Part shown: positions 6,670-13,700 of the stretch, in pieces
How positions within the stretch are numbered: position 1 is the stretch's first letter
Layout of the letters: every line of letters begins with the position of its first letter
Program-made: the position numbers and the translations under genes
The notes under the pieces: generated by a model
What the model saw: the letters and a program-made list of their open reading frames with translations, nothing else
Database searches by the model: none
Told to the model about the DNA's origin: nothing
Assembly: GCF_937958535.1 (NCBI RefSeq)
Contig: NZ_CALGNQ010000120.1
Span: forward strand, 1-26,448
Reading direction: 5' to 3'
Length of the DNA stretch: 26,448 bases
Origin: an uncultured Georgenia sp.
GTDB taxonomy: Bacteria > Actinomycetota > Actinomycetes > Actinomycetales > Actinomycetaceae

Positions 6670-8442
6670 GTGGCACATCTGCTCGGGGCCGAGGCCCTGC
6701 ACCTGGAGTACCCCACACGGGTCGTGCTCGACTCCGTGAGCCTGGGCGTGGACGAGGGCGACCGGATCGGCATCGTCGGCCGCAACGGCGAGGGCAAGTC
6801 GAGCCTCCTGCGTCTGCTCGCCCGCCGCATCGAGCCCGACGGCGGCCGGGTGACCTGGCGGGGCGGGCTGCGGGTGGGTGTGCTCGACCAGGCCGACACC
6901 CTCGACCCCGCCGCCACCGTCGGTGCGGCCATCGTGGGGGACCGGGCCGAGCACGAGTGGGCCGGCGACCCCCGCGTGCGCGACGTCATCGGCGGGCTCG
7001 TCCCGGACGTCGGCTGGGACCGGCCCGTCGGGACGCTGAGCGGTGGCCAGCGACGGCGGGTGGCGCTCGCGGCGCTGCTCGTCGAGGAGTGGGACGTCCT
7101 GGCCCTGGACGAGCCGACCAACCACCTCGACGTCGAGGGCATCAGCTGGCTGGCCGACCACCTCAGGGGACGCTGGGCGCCCACCGCGGGCGGGCTCCTC
7201 GTCATCACCCACGACCGCTGGTTCCTCGACGAGGTGGCGACGACGACGTGGGAGGTGCACGACCGCACCGTCGACTCCTTCGAGGGCGGCTACGCGGCGT
7301 ACGTGCTCCAGCGGGTGGAGCGCGACCGGCAGGCCGCGGCCGCGGAGGCCAAGCGGCAGAACCTCCTGCGCAAGGAGCTGGCGTGGCTCCGCCGCGGCGC
7401 ACCGGCCCGCACGTCCAAGCCCAAGTTCCGTATCGAGGCGGCCAACCAGCTCATCGCCGACGTGCCGCCGCTGCGCGACCGGCTCGAGCTGTCCCGACTC
7501 GCCACCGCCCGCCTGGGCAAGGACGTCGTCGACCTGCTCGACGTCTCGGTCAGCTTCGGGGAGAACGCGGTGCTGCGCGACATCGAGTGGCGCATCGCGC
7601 CGGGGGAGCGGACCGGGATCCTCGGCGCCAACGGGGCCGGGAAGTCCACCCTCCTCGCCCTGGTGGCCGGCACGCTGCGACCCGACGCGGGGCGGGTCAA
7701 GCATGGCAAGACCGTGCGGGTCGCCATGCTCGACCAGCAGTTCAGCCAGCTCGCCGACATCGCCGGCGACCGTGTCCGCGACGTGCTCGCCCGTACCCGG
7801 GCGAGCTACGTCGTCGACGGCAAGGAGCTCACCCCCGCCCAGCTCCTCGAGCGGCTCGGCTTCTCCCGTGCGCACCTCTCCGCGCGGGTGGGGGAGCTGT
7901 CCGGGGGCCAGAAGCGCCGCCTCCAGCTCCTCCTCATCCTGCTCGCCGAGCCCAACGTCCTCATCCTCGACGAGCCGACCAACGACGTCGACACCGACAT
8001 GCTCGCCGCCATGGAGGACCTCCTCGACTCCTGGCCCGGCACGCTCATCGTCGTCTCCCACGACCGCTACCTGCTCGAGCGGGTCACCGACCAGCAGTAC
8101 GCGATCATCGACGGGCGGCTGCGGCACGTGCCCGGCGGGGTGGAGGAGTACCTCGCCCTGCGGCGCGGCCGGGCCGCCGCCCCCGCAGCGCCCGCCGCAC
8201 CGGAGTCGCGCGAGCAGCCCCGCGGCGCGGAGGTGCACGCCGCCCGCAAGGAGCTCGCCGCCACCGAGCGCCGGCTGGACCGGCTCTCCGCCCAGGTGGC
8301 CGACGTCCACGAGCGGATGGCCGCGCACGACCCGAGCGACTACGAGGGTCTCGCCGCCCTCACCGAGGAGCTCCGCACGCTGGAGGGGCAGGTGGCGGAG
8401 TTCGAGGAGCGCTGGCTCGAGCTCTCCGAGCAGGTCGGGTAG
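6670..8442 (+). CDS. uup: ABC-F family ATPase, Uup-like
   Basis: A 590-aa soluble protein with two ABC cassettes and no membrane segments, the ABC-F layout of ribosome-associated translation factors. The first cassette has Walker A GRNGEGKSS (from residue 37), signature LSGGQRRR (from ~123) and Walker B ALDEPTNHLD. The second has GANGAGKST (from ~319), LSGGQKRR (from ~410) and LILDEPTNDVD. The EPTND in the second Walker B and the C-terminal charged coiled coil (about 515-590, beginning EVHAARKELAATERRLDRL) match Uup rather than EttA or antibiotic-resistance ABC-F proteins. Uup-like factors are linked to ribosome assembly or rescue and to tolerance of DNA-transposition stress. The first Walker A carries Glu where Ala is usual (NGEGKS). 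A Uup-type gene downstream of rsmA-ispE is also known in Corynebacterium. Confidence 0.9.
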   Translation: MAHLLGAEALHLEYPTRVVLDSVSLGVDEGDRIGIVGRNGEGKSSLLRLLARRIEPDGGRVTWRGGLRVGVLDQADTLDPAATVGAAIVGDRAEHEWAGDPRVRDVIGGLVPDVGWDRPVGTLSGGQRRRVALAALLVEEWDVLALDEPTNHLDVEGISWLADHLRGRWAPTAGGLLVITHDRWFLDEVATTTWEVHDRTVDSFEGGYAAYVLQRVERDRQAAAAEAKRQNLLRKELAWLRRGAPARTSKPKFRIEAANQLIADVPPLRDRLELSRLATARLGKDVVDLLDVSVSFGENAVLRDIEWRIAPGERTGILGANGAGKSTLLALVAGTLRPDAGRVKHGKTVRVAMLDQQFSQLADIAGDRVRDVLARTRASYVVDGKELTPAQLLERLGFSRAHLSARVGELSGGQKRRLQLLLILLAEPNVLILDEPTNDVDTDMLAAMEDLLDSWPGTLIVVSHDRYLLERVTDQQYAIIDGRLRHVPGGVEEYLALRRGRAAAPAAPAAPESREQPRGAEVHAARKELAATERRLDRLSAQVADVHERMAAHDPSDYEGLAALTEELRTLEGQVAEFEERWLELSEQVG

Positions 8443-8520
8443 CCGCGGTCATCGGGCGCGGCACGGGACTGAGTGCCGGGAGGCCCGAAGAAACCTGTGG
8501 GCACCGGCGGGCCGGCTGCC

Positions 8521-8565
8521 TATCGTCGGGTCACCCACTACCCGATGCAGCGAAGTGAGGTCACC
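8521..8565 (+). promoter_or_regulatory. Promoter and leader of FAD oxidase gene
   Basis: TATCGT (8521-8526) is a -10 candidate. The leader contains the inverted repeat TCGGGT (8526-8531) / ACCCGA (8540-8545) and two direct GGTCACC copies (8530, 8559). A good ribosome site AAGTGAGG (8553-8560) precedes the ATG at 8566. The inverted repeat could be an operator, but no regulator can be assigned. Confidence 0.4.
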
Positions 8566-9921
8566 ATGACCGCCACGCTCACCCGTCTCGAGCACCTCCT
8601 CGGCGACCGGCTCCTGGTCCCCGGGTCGCCCGGCTTCCAGGACGCGGCCCGGGTCGAGTTCGGCGCCTTCGACCGGATCCCGGCGGCCGTCGCCCAGGTC
8701 ACGACGACGGCGGAGGTCGCCGCCGCCGTCCGCGCCGCCCGCGACCACGACCTGCCGGTCGCCGTCCGTGCGGGCGGCCACAGCTACGCCCGCCACGCCC
8801 TGGCCGCCGACGCCCTGGTCCTCGACCTGCGCCGGATGGACGCCGTCACGATCGACCCCGAACGGCGTCTCGGACTCGCCGAGGGCGGCGCGACAGCCGG
8901 CGCGTACAGCGCCGCCGCGGCGCAGTACGGGCTGGGCACCGGGTTCGGCGACACCCCCACGGTCGGCATCGCCGGCCTCACCCTCGGCGGCGGCAGCGGC
9001 TTCCTCAGCCGCCGCGACGGGCTCACGGTGGACAACCTCCTCGGCGCCGAGGTGGTCCTCGCCGACGGCCGCGTCGTCACGACCGACGAGCGGCACGAGC
9101 CCGACCTCTTCTGGGCGCTGCGCGGCGGGGGAGGCAACTTCGGCGTCGTCACGTCGCTGACGTTCCGTCTCCAGCCCACCCCCGTGGTCACCGGCGGCCT
9201 GCTCATCCTCGAGCCGACCCCTGCCGCGGTCGCCGGTGCCGTGGAGGCGGTCCTCGCCGCACCGGACGGGCTCAGCGCCCTGGTCAACGTGCTCGTCGCC
9301 CCGCCCATGCCGATGCTCCCCGAGGCGGTCCACGGCCGGCCGGTGCTCATGCTCGTGCCGTGCTGGTCCGGCCCCGCGGAGGAGGCCGAGGCGGCCCTCG
9401 CCCCGCTCCGCGCCCTCGGCGAGCCGCTGTTCGACGACGTCGCCGCGCGCCCGTACCCGGAGCTGCTCCAGGGGCCGCCCGGCAGCGGGATGGTGCTCCA
9501 CCCGGTCATGCGCACCGGGTTCGTCGACCGCGTGGACGAGGCCTGGGCGGCCGACGCGGTCGGGTCGCTCGCGAGCGCGGCGTCGCCGATGGCGGCGGTC
9601 AGCCTGCGCCCGCTCGGCGGGGCGGTCGCCCGGACCGCCCCCGACGCCACCGCCTTCGCCCACCGCGACCGGGCCGTCATGGTCTCCGTCGGGGCGATCA
9701 CCCCGGAGGAGACGGCCCTCCCTGCCGCCTCCGCGTGGGTGGAGCGCACGGCCCCCGCCCTCGGCCTCGGCGCTGCCGGGTACGTCAACGTCATGTCCAC
9801 GGCGACCCCGGACGACGTCGCCGCGGCCTACCCGGGTGAGGTCCTCGCGCGGCTGCGCGCGGTCAAGCGGCGCTACGACCCGGACAACGTCTTCCGGGCG
9901 AACCACAACATCACGCCGTAG
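8566..9921 (+). CDS. FAD-dependent oxidoreductase, berberine bridge enzyme (BBE) family
   Basis: A 451-aa flavoprotein of the PCMH/VAO superfamily with a C-terminal BBE domain; relatives oxidise alcohols, sugars or alkaloid-type natural products using O2. The FAD-binding half contains RAGGHSYARH, in which His72 is the expected 8-alpha-histidyl FAD attachment site, followed by PTVGIAGLTLGGGSGFLSRR and ALRGGGGNFGVVTSLTFRL. The C-terminus RRYDPDNVFRANHNI is the typical BBE ending. In bicovalent members a Cys precedes PTVG; here the sequence is GDTPTVG, so only the histidyl link is predicted. No signal peptide is seen from the ATG at 8566, chosen for its ribosome site over a start at 8473. The gene is convergent with marR (13-bp gap). 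Substrate unknown. Confidence 0.9.
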   Translation: MTATLTRLEHLLGDRLLVPGSPGFQDAARVEFGAFDRIPAAVAQVTTTAEVAAAVRAARDHDLPVAVRAGGHSYARHALAADALVLDLRRMDAVTIDPERRLGLAEGGATAGAYSAAAAQYGLGTGFGDTPTVGIAGLTLGGGSGFLSRRDGLTVDNLLGAEVVLADGRVVTTDERHEPDLFWALRGGGGNFGVVTSLTFRLQPTPVVTGGLLILEPTPAAVAGAVEAVLAAPDGLSALVNVLVAPPMPMLPEAVHGRPVLMLVPCWSGPAEEAEAALAPLRALGEPLFDDVAARPYPELLQGPPGSGMVLHPVMRTGFVDRVDEAWAADAVGSLASAASPMAAVSLRPLGGAVARTAPDATAFAHRDRAVMVSVGAITPEETALPAASAWVERTAPALGLGAAGYVNVMSTATPDDVAAAYPGEVLARLRAVKRRYDPDNVFRANHNITP

Positions 9922-9934
9922 CCCGGCGCCGCGG

Positions 9935-10450
9935 TCAGCGGTCGAGCGGCAGCAGCAGCCGGCGCAGCAGCCCGCTGAGCTGCTCGGCCTCCTGCGGTGT
10001 GAGCTCGGCGAGCAGCCGGTGCTCCGACTCCAGGAGGTCGGCCATCGCGGCGTCGACCTTCGCCTTGCCCAGTGCGGTGAGCCGGACGAGGACCACCCGC
10101 CGGTCGGTCGCGCCCACCGCCCGGACGACCAGTCCGTGGGCGACCATCCGGTCGATCCGGTGCGTCATCGTCCCCGACGACACGAGCGTCTCGTTGAGCA
10201 GGCGGCCGGCGGTCAGCTCGTAGGGCTCCCCGGCGCGCCGCAGCGCCGACAGGACGTCGAACTCCCAGCCCTCGAGCTCGTGGTCGATGAACGCCCGGCG
10301 CCGGGCGAGGTCGAGCCGCCGGGAGAGCCGGGAGACGCGGGAGAAGACGTGCAGCGGCCGCGGGTCGAGATCGGGTCGTTCCCGCTCCCACGCCGCGACG
10401 ATCCGGTCGACCTCGTCCTGGTCCTCGAGGGCGCCGCTCACTGACACCAT
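9935..10450 (-). CDS. MarR family transcriptional regulator
   Basis: A 171-aa winged-helix DNA-binding protein of the MarR family; such dimers usually repress efflux or oxidative-metabolism genes and respond to phenolic or oxidising ligands. The core is visible as WEFDVLSALRRAG, then the recognition region ELTAGRLLNETLVSSGTMTHRIDRMVAHGLVVR, and the wing GATDRRVVLVRLTALGKA. The C-terminal helix (LLAELTPQEAEQLSGLLRRLL) forms the dimer interface. The ATG at 10450 lies 6 bases after the -10-like TAATCT, so the transcript may be leaderless; GTGs at 10447 and 10441 are alternative starts. It sits downstream of the ABC exporter genes on the same strand and tail-to-tail with the FAD oxidase, so either could be its target. 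No Cys is present, which argues against a thiol-switch OhrR type. Confidence 0.93.
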   Translation of the reverse strand: MVSVSGALEDQDEVDRIVAAWERERPDLDPRPLHVFSRVSRLSRRLDLARRRAFIDHELEGWEFDVLSALRRAGEPYELTAGRLLNETLVSSGTMTHRIDRMVAHGLVVRAVGATDRRVVLVRLTALGKAKVDAAMADLLESEHRLLAELTPQEAEQLSGLLRRLLLPLDR

Positions 10451-10456
10451 CCCCCG

Positions 10457-10477
10457 AGATTACTCGACATCAAGATA
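10457..10477 (-). promoter_or_regulatory. marR promoter with MarR-type operator
   Basis: On the minus strand, TAATCT (10462-10457) is a -10 box directly ahead of the marR ATG. Overlapping its upstream side is the imperfect palindrome TCTTGA-TG-TCGAGT, 5 of 6 half-site bases matching, which resembles the TCTTGA...TCAAGA sites bound by MarR-family proteins. Its position implies autorepression. The A/T-rich patch stands out from the surrounding GC. The remaining ~80 bp to the ABC permease stop hold only GC-rich short inverted repeats. Confidence 0.55.
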
Positions 10478-10557
10478 ATTCTGCTGCCACCCGCGCCGGA
10501 CGTCGCACGGGGCCGGCCGCCGGCGGGAGCGCAGCGGCCGGCAGCGACCGGCTGCGG

Positions 10558-11793
10558 TCAGCCGCGCAGCGCCTCGGACAGCTTCATCCGCCCACCGGTG
10601 TGGAGCACACCGCGCCGGTACACGCGCCCGGCGATCCACACCAGGAGCGGCACGGTGGCCAGGGCGATGACGATGGCCAGCGCCATCTCCCAGCCCTCGA
10701 CCCCGCCGTACACCTCACGCACCGGCATCATGAACGGGGAGAAGAACGGCACCTGGGACAGCACCCGCACCACCGTGGTGTCCGGGTCCGCCGACACCAT
10801 GAACATCGCCAGGTAGTACGGGACGAACATGAGGAACATCAGCGGCGTGGTGACGGCGCCGATCTCCTCCTGACGCGAGACGAGCGCGGCGAAGCCCCCG
10901 AAGAGCAGTGCGAAGACCGCGAAGCCGAGGAGGAACCACACCAGGGTGAGGAGCATCGTCCAGCCGAGGTCGATCTCGAAGCCGGCGAGCAGTCCGGTGG
11001 CCGCCATCGTGCCACCGGCCGCGCCGCCGAGGAGGACCACCTGGGTCAGCCCGACGATCCCGATGCCGAGGATCTTGCCGGCGAGCAGCTCCGCGGGGCG
11101 GATCGTCGCGAGCAGGATCTCCACCACCCGGGAGGTCTTCTCCTCCACGACACCCATCGCGATGATCGATCCGGTGCTGATGAGGGCGAAGAGCAGCAGC
11201 GAGATCGCCAGGATCGACACGAGGTACTGCGGGCCGAACTGCTCGGCCTCGTCACCCTCCTCGGTGTCCGCCGTCGCCACCTGAGGGGCAGCCGTCGCCA
11301 GCGCCGCACTGACCGCCTGCGGGTCGCCGCCGAGCTCGCCGACCTCGATGGCGAGCGCGTGCGCCTGCACGGCGCTGGTGACCAGACCGAGCAGCTGCGG
11401 GTCAGCCGTCGTCTCGACGAGCATCTCGGGACGGGTGGGGTCGCCGCTGAGGAAGGCGTCCAGGTCGTCGCCGAGCCGCGGCTCGGCCTCCTCCCGGCTG
11501 AGCTCCTCGACGTCGACGGTGGTGCCCAGCGCCGTCCCGGCCGCGGTGAGCTGCGGCTCGAGGACGCCCACGGAGCTGTCGACGGCGAGGGTGAAGTCGG
11601 CGGCGCCGTCGTCGTCGCGGTCGACGAAGTAGTCGAGGACGACGATGCCGGCGACGATGACGACGAGCAGCACGGCCAGCGAGATGAGGTTCGACTTCGT
11701 GAAGAAGCGGGCTTTGACCTCCCGCCGGGCGACGAGGCCGATGGCGGCGAAGGTGCCGGTGCGGCCGGACCGCGGGGACTGCTGGGTGCTCAT
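10558..11793 (-). CDS. ABC-2 type transporter permease, NatB-like
   Basis: A 411-aa integral membrane subunit of an ABC exporter of the NatB/ABC-2 type. The N-terminus has a cytoplasmic stretch, then TM1 (about residues 34-56, LISLAVLLVVIVAGIVVLDYF). A large extracytoplasmic domain (about 57-200, acidic and Ala-rich) follows, then five more hydrophobic helices beginning YLVSILAISLLLFALI, ILGIGIVGLTQVVLLGG, MLLTLVWFLLGFAVFALL, TTPLMFLMFVPYYLAMFMV and ALAIVIALATVPLLVWIA. The motif VVEEKTSRVVEILLATIRP after TM2 is typical of NatB-like coupling regions. I start at the ATG at 11793, overlapping the ATPase stop by 4 bases; the longer open frame upstream is a shadow of the ATPase gene. Substrate cannot be deduced: Na+, drugs, lipids or peptides are all possible. 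Confidence 0.93.
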   Translation of the reverse strand: MSTQQSPRSGRTGTFAAIGLVARREVKARFFTKSNLISLAVLLVVIVAGIVVLDYFVDRDDDGAADFTLAVDSSVGVLEPQLTAAGTALGTTVDVEELSREEAEPRLGDDLDAFLSGDPTRPEMLVETTADPQLLGLVTSAVQAHALAIEVGELGGDPQAVSAALATAAPQVATADTEEGDEAEQFGPQYLVSILAISLLLFALISTGSIIAMGVVEEKTSRVVEILLATIRPAELLAGKILGIGIVGLTQVVLLGGAAGGTMAATGLLAGFEIDLGWTMLLTLVWFLLGFAVFALLFGGFAALVSRQEEIGAVTTPLMFLMFVPYYLAMFMVSADPDTTVVRVLSQVPFFSPFMMPVREVYGGVEGWEMALAIVIALATVPLLVWIAGRVYRRGVLHTGGRMKLSEALRG

Positions 11794-12710
11794 GCTGCGT
11801 CCTTCTCGTCGCTCTCGGTCACGACGTCGCGGAAGAGGTCGGTGAGGGTGGGGACCACCGGGCCGAACTCGCGCAGCTGCCCGGCGGCGGTGGCGGCCCG
11901 GAGGAACGGCTGCTCCACGCCGGCGTCGTGGCCGGTCAGCTCCACGACGACCTCGCGACCGTCGTCGCTGACGACGGAGGCGCCCGGTACCGCGCGGGCC
12001 CAGCCGGCGGCGGCGCCCTCGACGACGGCGCGCCAGCGCGCGTTCTTGGTCCGGCGCAGCTCGTCCTGGGTGCCGAGGGCGACCATCTGCCCGGCACGGA
12101 TGATCCCCACGCGGTCGCAGAGCCGTTCGACGAGGTCGAGCTGGTGGGAGGAGAAGATGACCGGGACCCCGGCGGCGGCGCGCTCGCGCAGCACCGAGCT
12201 CATGACGTCCACGGCGACGGGGTCGAGGCCGGAGAACGGCTCGTCCAGGACGAGCACCTCGGGGTCGTGGACGAGCGCGGCGGCGAGCTGGACCCGCTGC
12301 TGGTTGCCCAGCGAGAGCTTCTCGACGTGGTCCGCGCGGCGCGGGGCGACACCCAGCCGCTCGGTCCACTGCTCCATCGCCCGGGTGGCGGCCGGGGCGT
12401 CCATGCCGTGCAGCCGGGCGAGGTAGACGAGCTGCTCGCCGACCTTCATCTTCGGGTAGAGGCCGCGTTCCTCGGGCATGTAGCCGACGCGGCGGCGCGC
12501 GTCGAGGTCGAGCGGGCGGCCGCGCCAGCGCACCTCGCCGGAGTCGGGGGCGAGCACGCCCAGCGCGATGCGCATCGCCGTCGTCTTCCCGGCGCCGTTG
12601 GAGCCGACGAAGCCGAAGATCTCACCGGCGGCGACGGAGAAGGTCAGGTCGGTGAGGGCACGGAGTGAGCCGTACGCCTTGTTGAGATGGTCGAACTCCA
12701 GCTGGGCCAT
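11790..12710 (-). CDS. ABC transporter ATP-binding protein, NatA-like
   Basis: A 306-aa nucleotide-binding subunit that powers the downstream NatB-like permease. Walker A is GSNGAGKTT (36-44), the signature is the variant LSLGNQQR (132-139), Walker B with catalytic Glu is VLVLDEPFSGLDP (from 152), and the switch His is in SSHQ (H189). A C-terminal extension (about 225-306, including VLR-type RWRAVVEG and TLTDLFRDVV) matches DUF4162, common in exporter ATPases of the NatA/DrrA group. The ATG at 12710 has GGAAGAG ahead of it. Translation is coupled to the permease by an ATGA overlap. It lies 69 bp behind a TetR gene on the same strand, with a promoter-like box and inverted repeat in the gap. 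Confidence 0.95.
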   Translation of the reverse strand: MAQLEFDHLNKAYGSLRALTDLTFSVAAGEIFGFVGSNGAGKTTAMRIALGVLAPDSGEVRWRGRPLDLDARRRVGYMPEERGLYPKMKVGEQLVYLARLHGMDAPAATRAMEQWTERLGVAPRRADHVEKLSLGNQQRVQLAAALVHDPEVLVLDEPFSGLDPVAVDVMSSVLRERAAAGVPVIFSSHQLDLVERLCDRVGIIRAGQMVALGTQDELRRTKNARWRAVVEGAAAGWARAVPGASVVSDDGREVVVELTGHDAGVEQPFLRAATAAGQLREFGPVVPTLTDLFRDVVTESDEKDAA

Positions 12711-12733
12711 GGTCTCTTCCGTGCGATGGGCGT

Positions 12734-12758
12734 GGTGACAGCCGCGAGTGTAGTCACC
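12734..12758 (-). promoter_or_regulatory. Promoter and candidate operator of the ABC exporter operon
   Basis: Between tetR and the ATPase gene, the minus strand has TACACT (12752-12747) as a -10 box. It is flanked by a perfect 6-bp inverted repeat, GGTGAC (12734-12739) and GTCACC (12753-12758), with a 13-bp spacer. The 25-bp span and position over the -10 are what a TetR dimer operator would look like. Regulation by the adjacent TetR is inferred from proximity. Confidence 0.5.
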
Positions 12759-12779
12759 GGGCGGCGGCGGCCTGCTGGG

Positions 12780-13430
12780 CTAGCGCTCGCGGGCGTCGGG
12801 CAGGCCGGTGAGCCGGGGCGCGGGTTCCAGGGCGCGCAGCCCGTTCCAGGCGAGGTTGACGAGGTGCGCGGCGACCGTCTCGCGGTCCGGGCTGCGTGCC
12901 TCCAGCCACCACTGGCCGGTGAGCGCGATCATCCCGACGAGCATCTGGGCGTAGATCGGTGCGGCCTGCGTGGGCAGCCCGCGGCGGCGGAACTGCTCGG
13001 CGAGCAGGTGCTCCACCTGGGTGGCGACGTCGCCGATGAGGGAGGAGAAGGTGCCGGTGGCCTGGGCGACGGGGGAGTCGCGGACCAGGATCCGGAAGCC
13101 GTCGGTGTTCGTCTCGATGTACTCGAGCAGCGCGAGCGCGGTGCGCTCGACGATCCGCTTGGGGTGCCCGCCGGTCCGCAGTGCCCCGCTCAGCGCCTTG
13201 AGGAGGTGCTGCAGCTCGCGGTCGACGATGACTGCGTACATGCCCTCCTTGCCGCCGAAGTGCTCGTAGACGACCGGCTTGGAGACCTTCGCCCGCGCCG
13301 CCACCTCCTCGACGCTCGTCCCCTCGAACCCCTTCTCGGCGAACAGGGCACGGCTGACGTCGAGCAACTGCTCACGCCGCTGCCCGGCGGTCATCCGGGC
13401 CCGCGAGGGGCGATTTCGGTCACTCGTCAC
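12780..13430 (-). CDS. TetR/AcrR family transcriptional regulator
   Basis: A 216-aa TetR-type repressor. The N-terminal DNA-binding domain is clear: QRREQLLDVSRALFAEKGFEGTSVEEVAARAKVSKPVVYEHFGGKEGMYAVIVDREL in pieces, with the helix-turn-helix at about residues 38-60. The C-terminal ligand or dimer domain is more diverged (ALLEYIETNTDGFRILVRD, then GMIALTGQWWLEARSPDRETVAAHLVNLAWNGL), matching the group of actinobacterial TetRs encoded beside glmU or mfd, such as M. tuberculosis Rv1019. I start at the GTG at 13430; the ATG at 13394 is a possible shorter start. It is divergent from tRNA-Gln/glmU and upstream of the ABC exporter on the same strand, the likely regulon. The upstream gap contains palindromes that could be autoregulatory sites. 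Confidence 0.92.
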   Translation of the reverse strand: MTSDRNRPSRARMTAGQRREQLLDVSRALFAEKGFEGTSVEEVAARAKVSKPVVYEHFGGKEGMYAVIVDRELQHLLKALSGALRTGGHPKRIVERTALALLEYIETNTDGFRILVRDSPVAQATGTFSSLIGDVATQVEHLLAEQFRRRGLPTQAAPIYAQMLVGMIALTGQWWLEARSPDRETVAAHLVNLAWNGLRALEPAPRLTGLPDARER

Positions 13431-13452
13431 CCACCCATCATGCCGTGGACGT

Positions 13453-13464
13453 CGGCACGTGCCG
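13453..13464. promoter_or_regulatory. 12-bp palindrome between tetR and tRNA-Gln
   Basis: CGGCACGTGCCG is a perfect 12-bp palindrome, 22 bp ahead of the tetR start. It is a candidate operator for TetR autoregulation. The E-box-like core is GC-rich, so chance occurrence is possible. Confidence 0.3.
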
Positions 13465-13492
13465 CCCCGCGGGCCTGGCAGACTGGACGCTG

Positions 13493-13508
13493 CGTTGCCG
13501 CGGCAACG
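13493..13508 (+). promoter_or_regulatory. 16-bp palindrome immediately ahead of tRNA-Gln
   Basis: CGTTGCCG-CGGCAACG is a perfect 16-bp palindrome ending 3 bases before the mature tRNA 5' end. CAGACT (13479-13484) is a weak -10 that would place the transcription start near 13491, so the palindrome would lie in the tRNA 5' leader. Confidence 0.4.
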
Positions 13509-13511
13509 TGG

Positions 13512-13583
13512 TCCGCCCTGGTGTAACGGCAGCACGCAGGCCTTTGGTGCCTCGAGGTCCGGGTTCGAATCCTGGGGGCGGAG
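13512..13583 (+). tRNA. tRNA-Gln (anticodon UUG)
   Basis: A 72-nt cloverleaf folds cleanly. The acceptor arms TCCGCCC (13512-13518) and GGGCGGA (13576-13582) are fully paired, with discriminator G at 13583. The D arm is GTG-TAACGGCAG-CAC. The anticodon loop CTTTGGT (13542-13548) gives UUG, reading CAA. The T arm is CCGGG-TTCGAAT-CCTGG. The U1-A72 first pair and G73 are Gln identity features. CCA is not encoded. The outermost anticodon-stem pair (27-43) is C with C, an unpaired position; the other four pairs are intact. Confidence 0.95.
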
Positions 13584-13633
13584 CTCACCCGGACGGCCCG
13601 TCTCCCGCGGCGCCCCCACGCGACGGCCCCCGC

Positions 13634-13639
13634 TAGAGT
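13634..13639 (+). promoter_or_regulatory. -10 box of glmU-prs
   Basis: TAGAGT fits TAnnnT and would start transcription near 13646, a ~55-nt leader before the GTG at 13701. GAGGGAG (13685-13691) is the ribosome site. No convincing -35 is visible; cotranscription with the tRNA is also possible. Confidence 0.45.
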
Positions 13640-13700
13640 GGGGAGCGCACGAGCCCGGGGGACCTCCCCCGAGCAGGACCCGACGAGGGAGCCGACACGC

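Noticed and set aside
8443..13583. Accessory cassette as a genomic island at tRNA-Gln
   Set aside because: A tRNA gene at one edge suggested an integration site, but there is no integrase, no duplicated tRNA 3' end was noticed, and base composition matches the flanks. A TetR gene beside glmU/mfd is also normal in actinobacteria.
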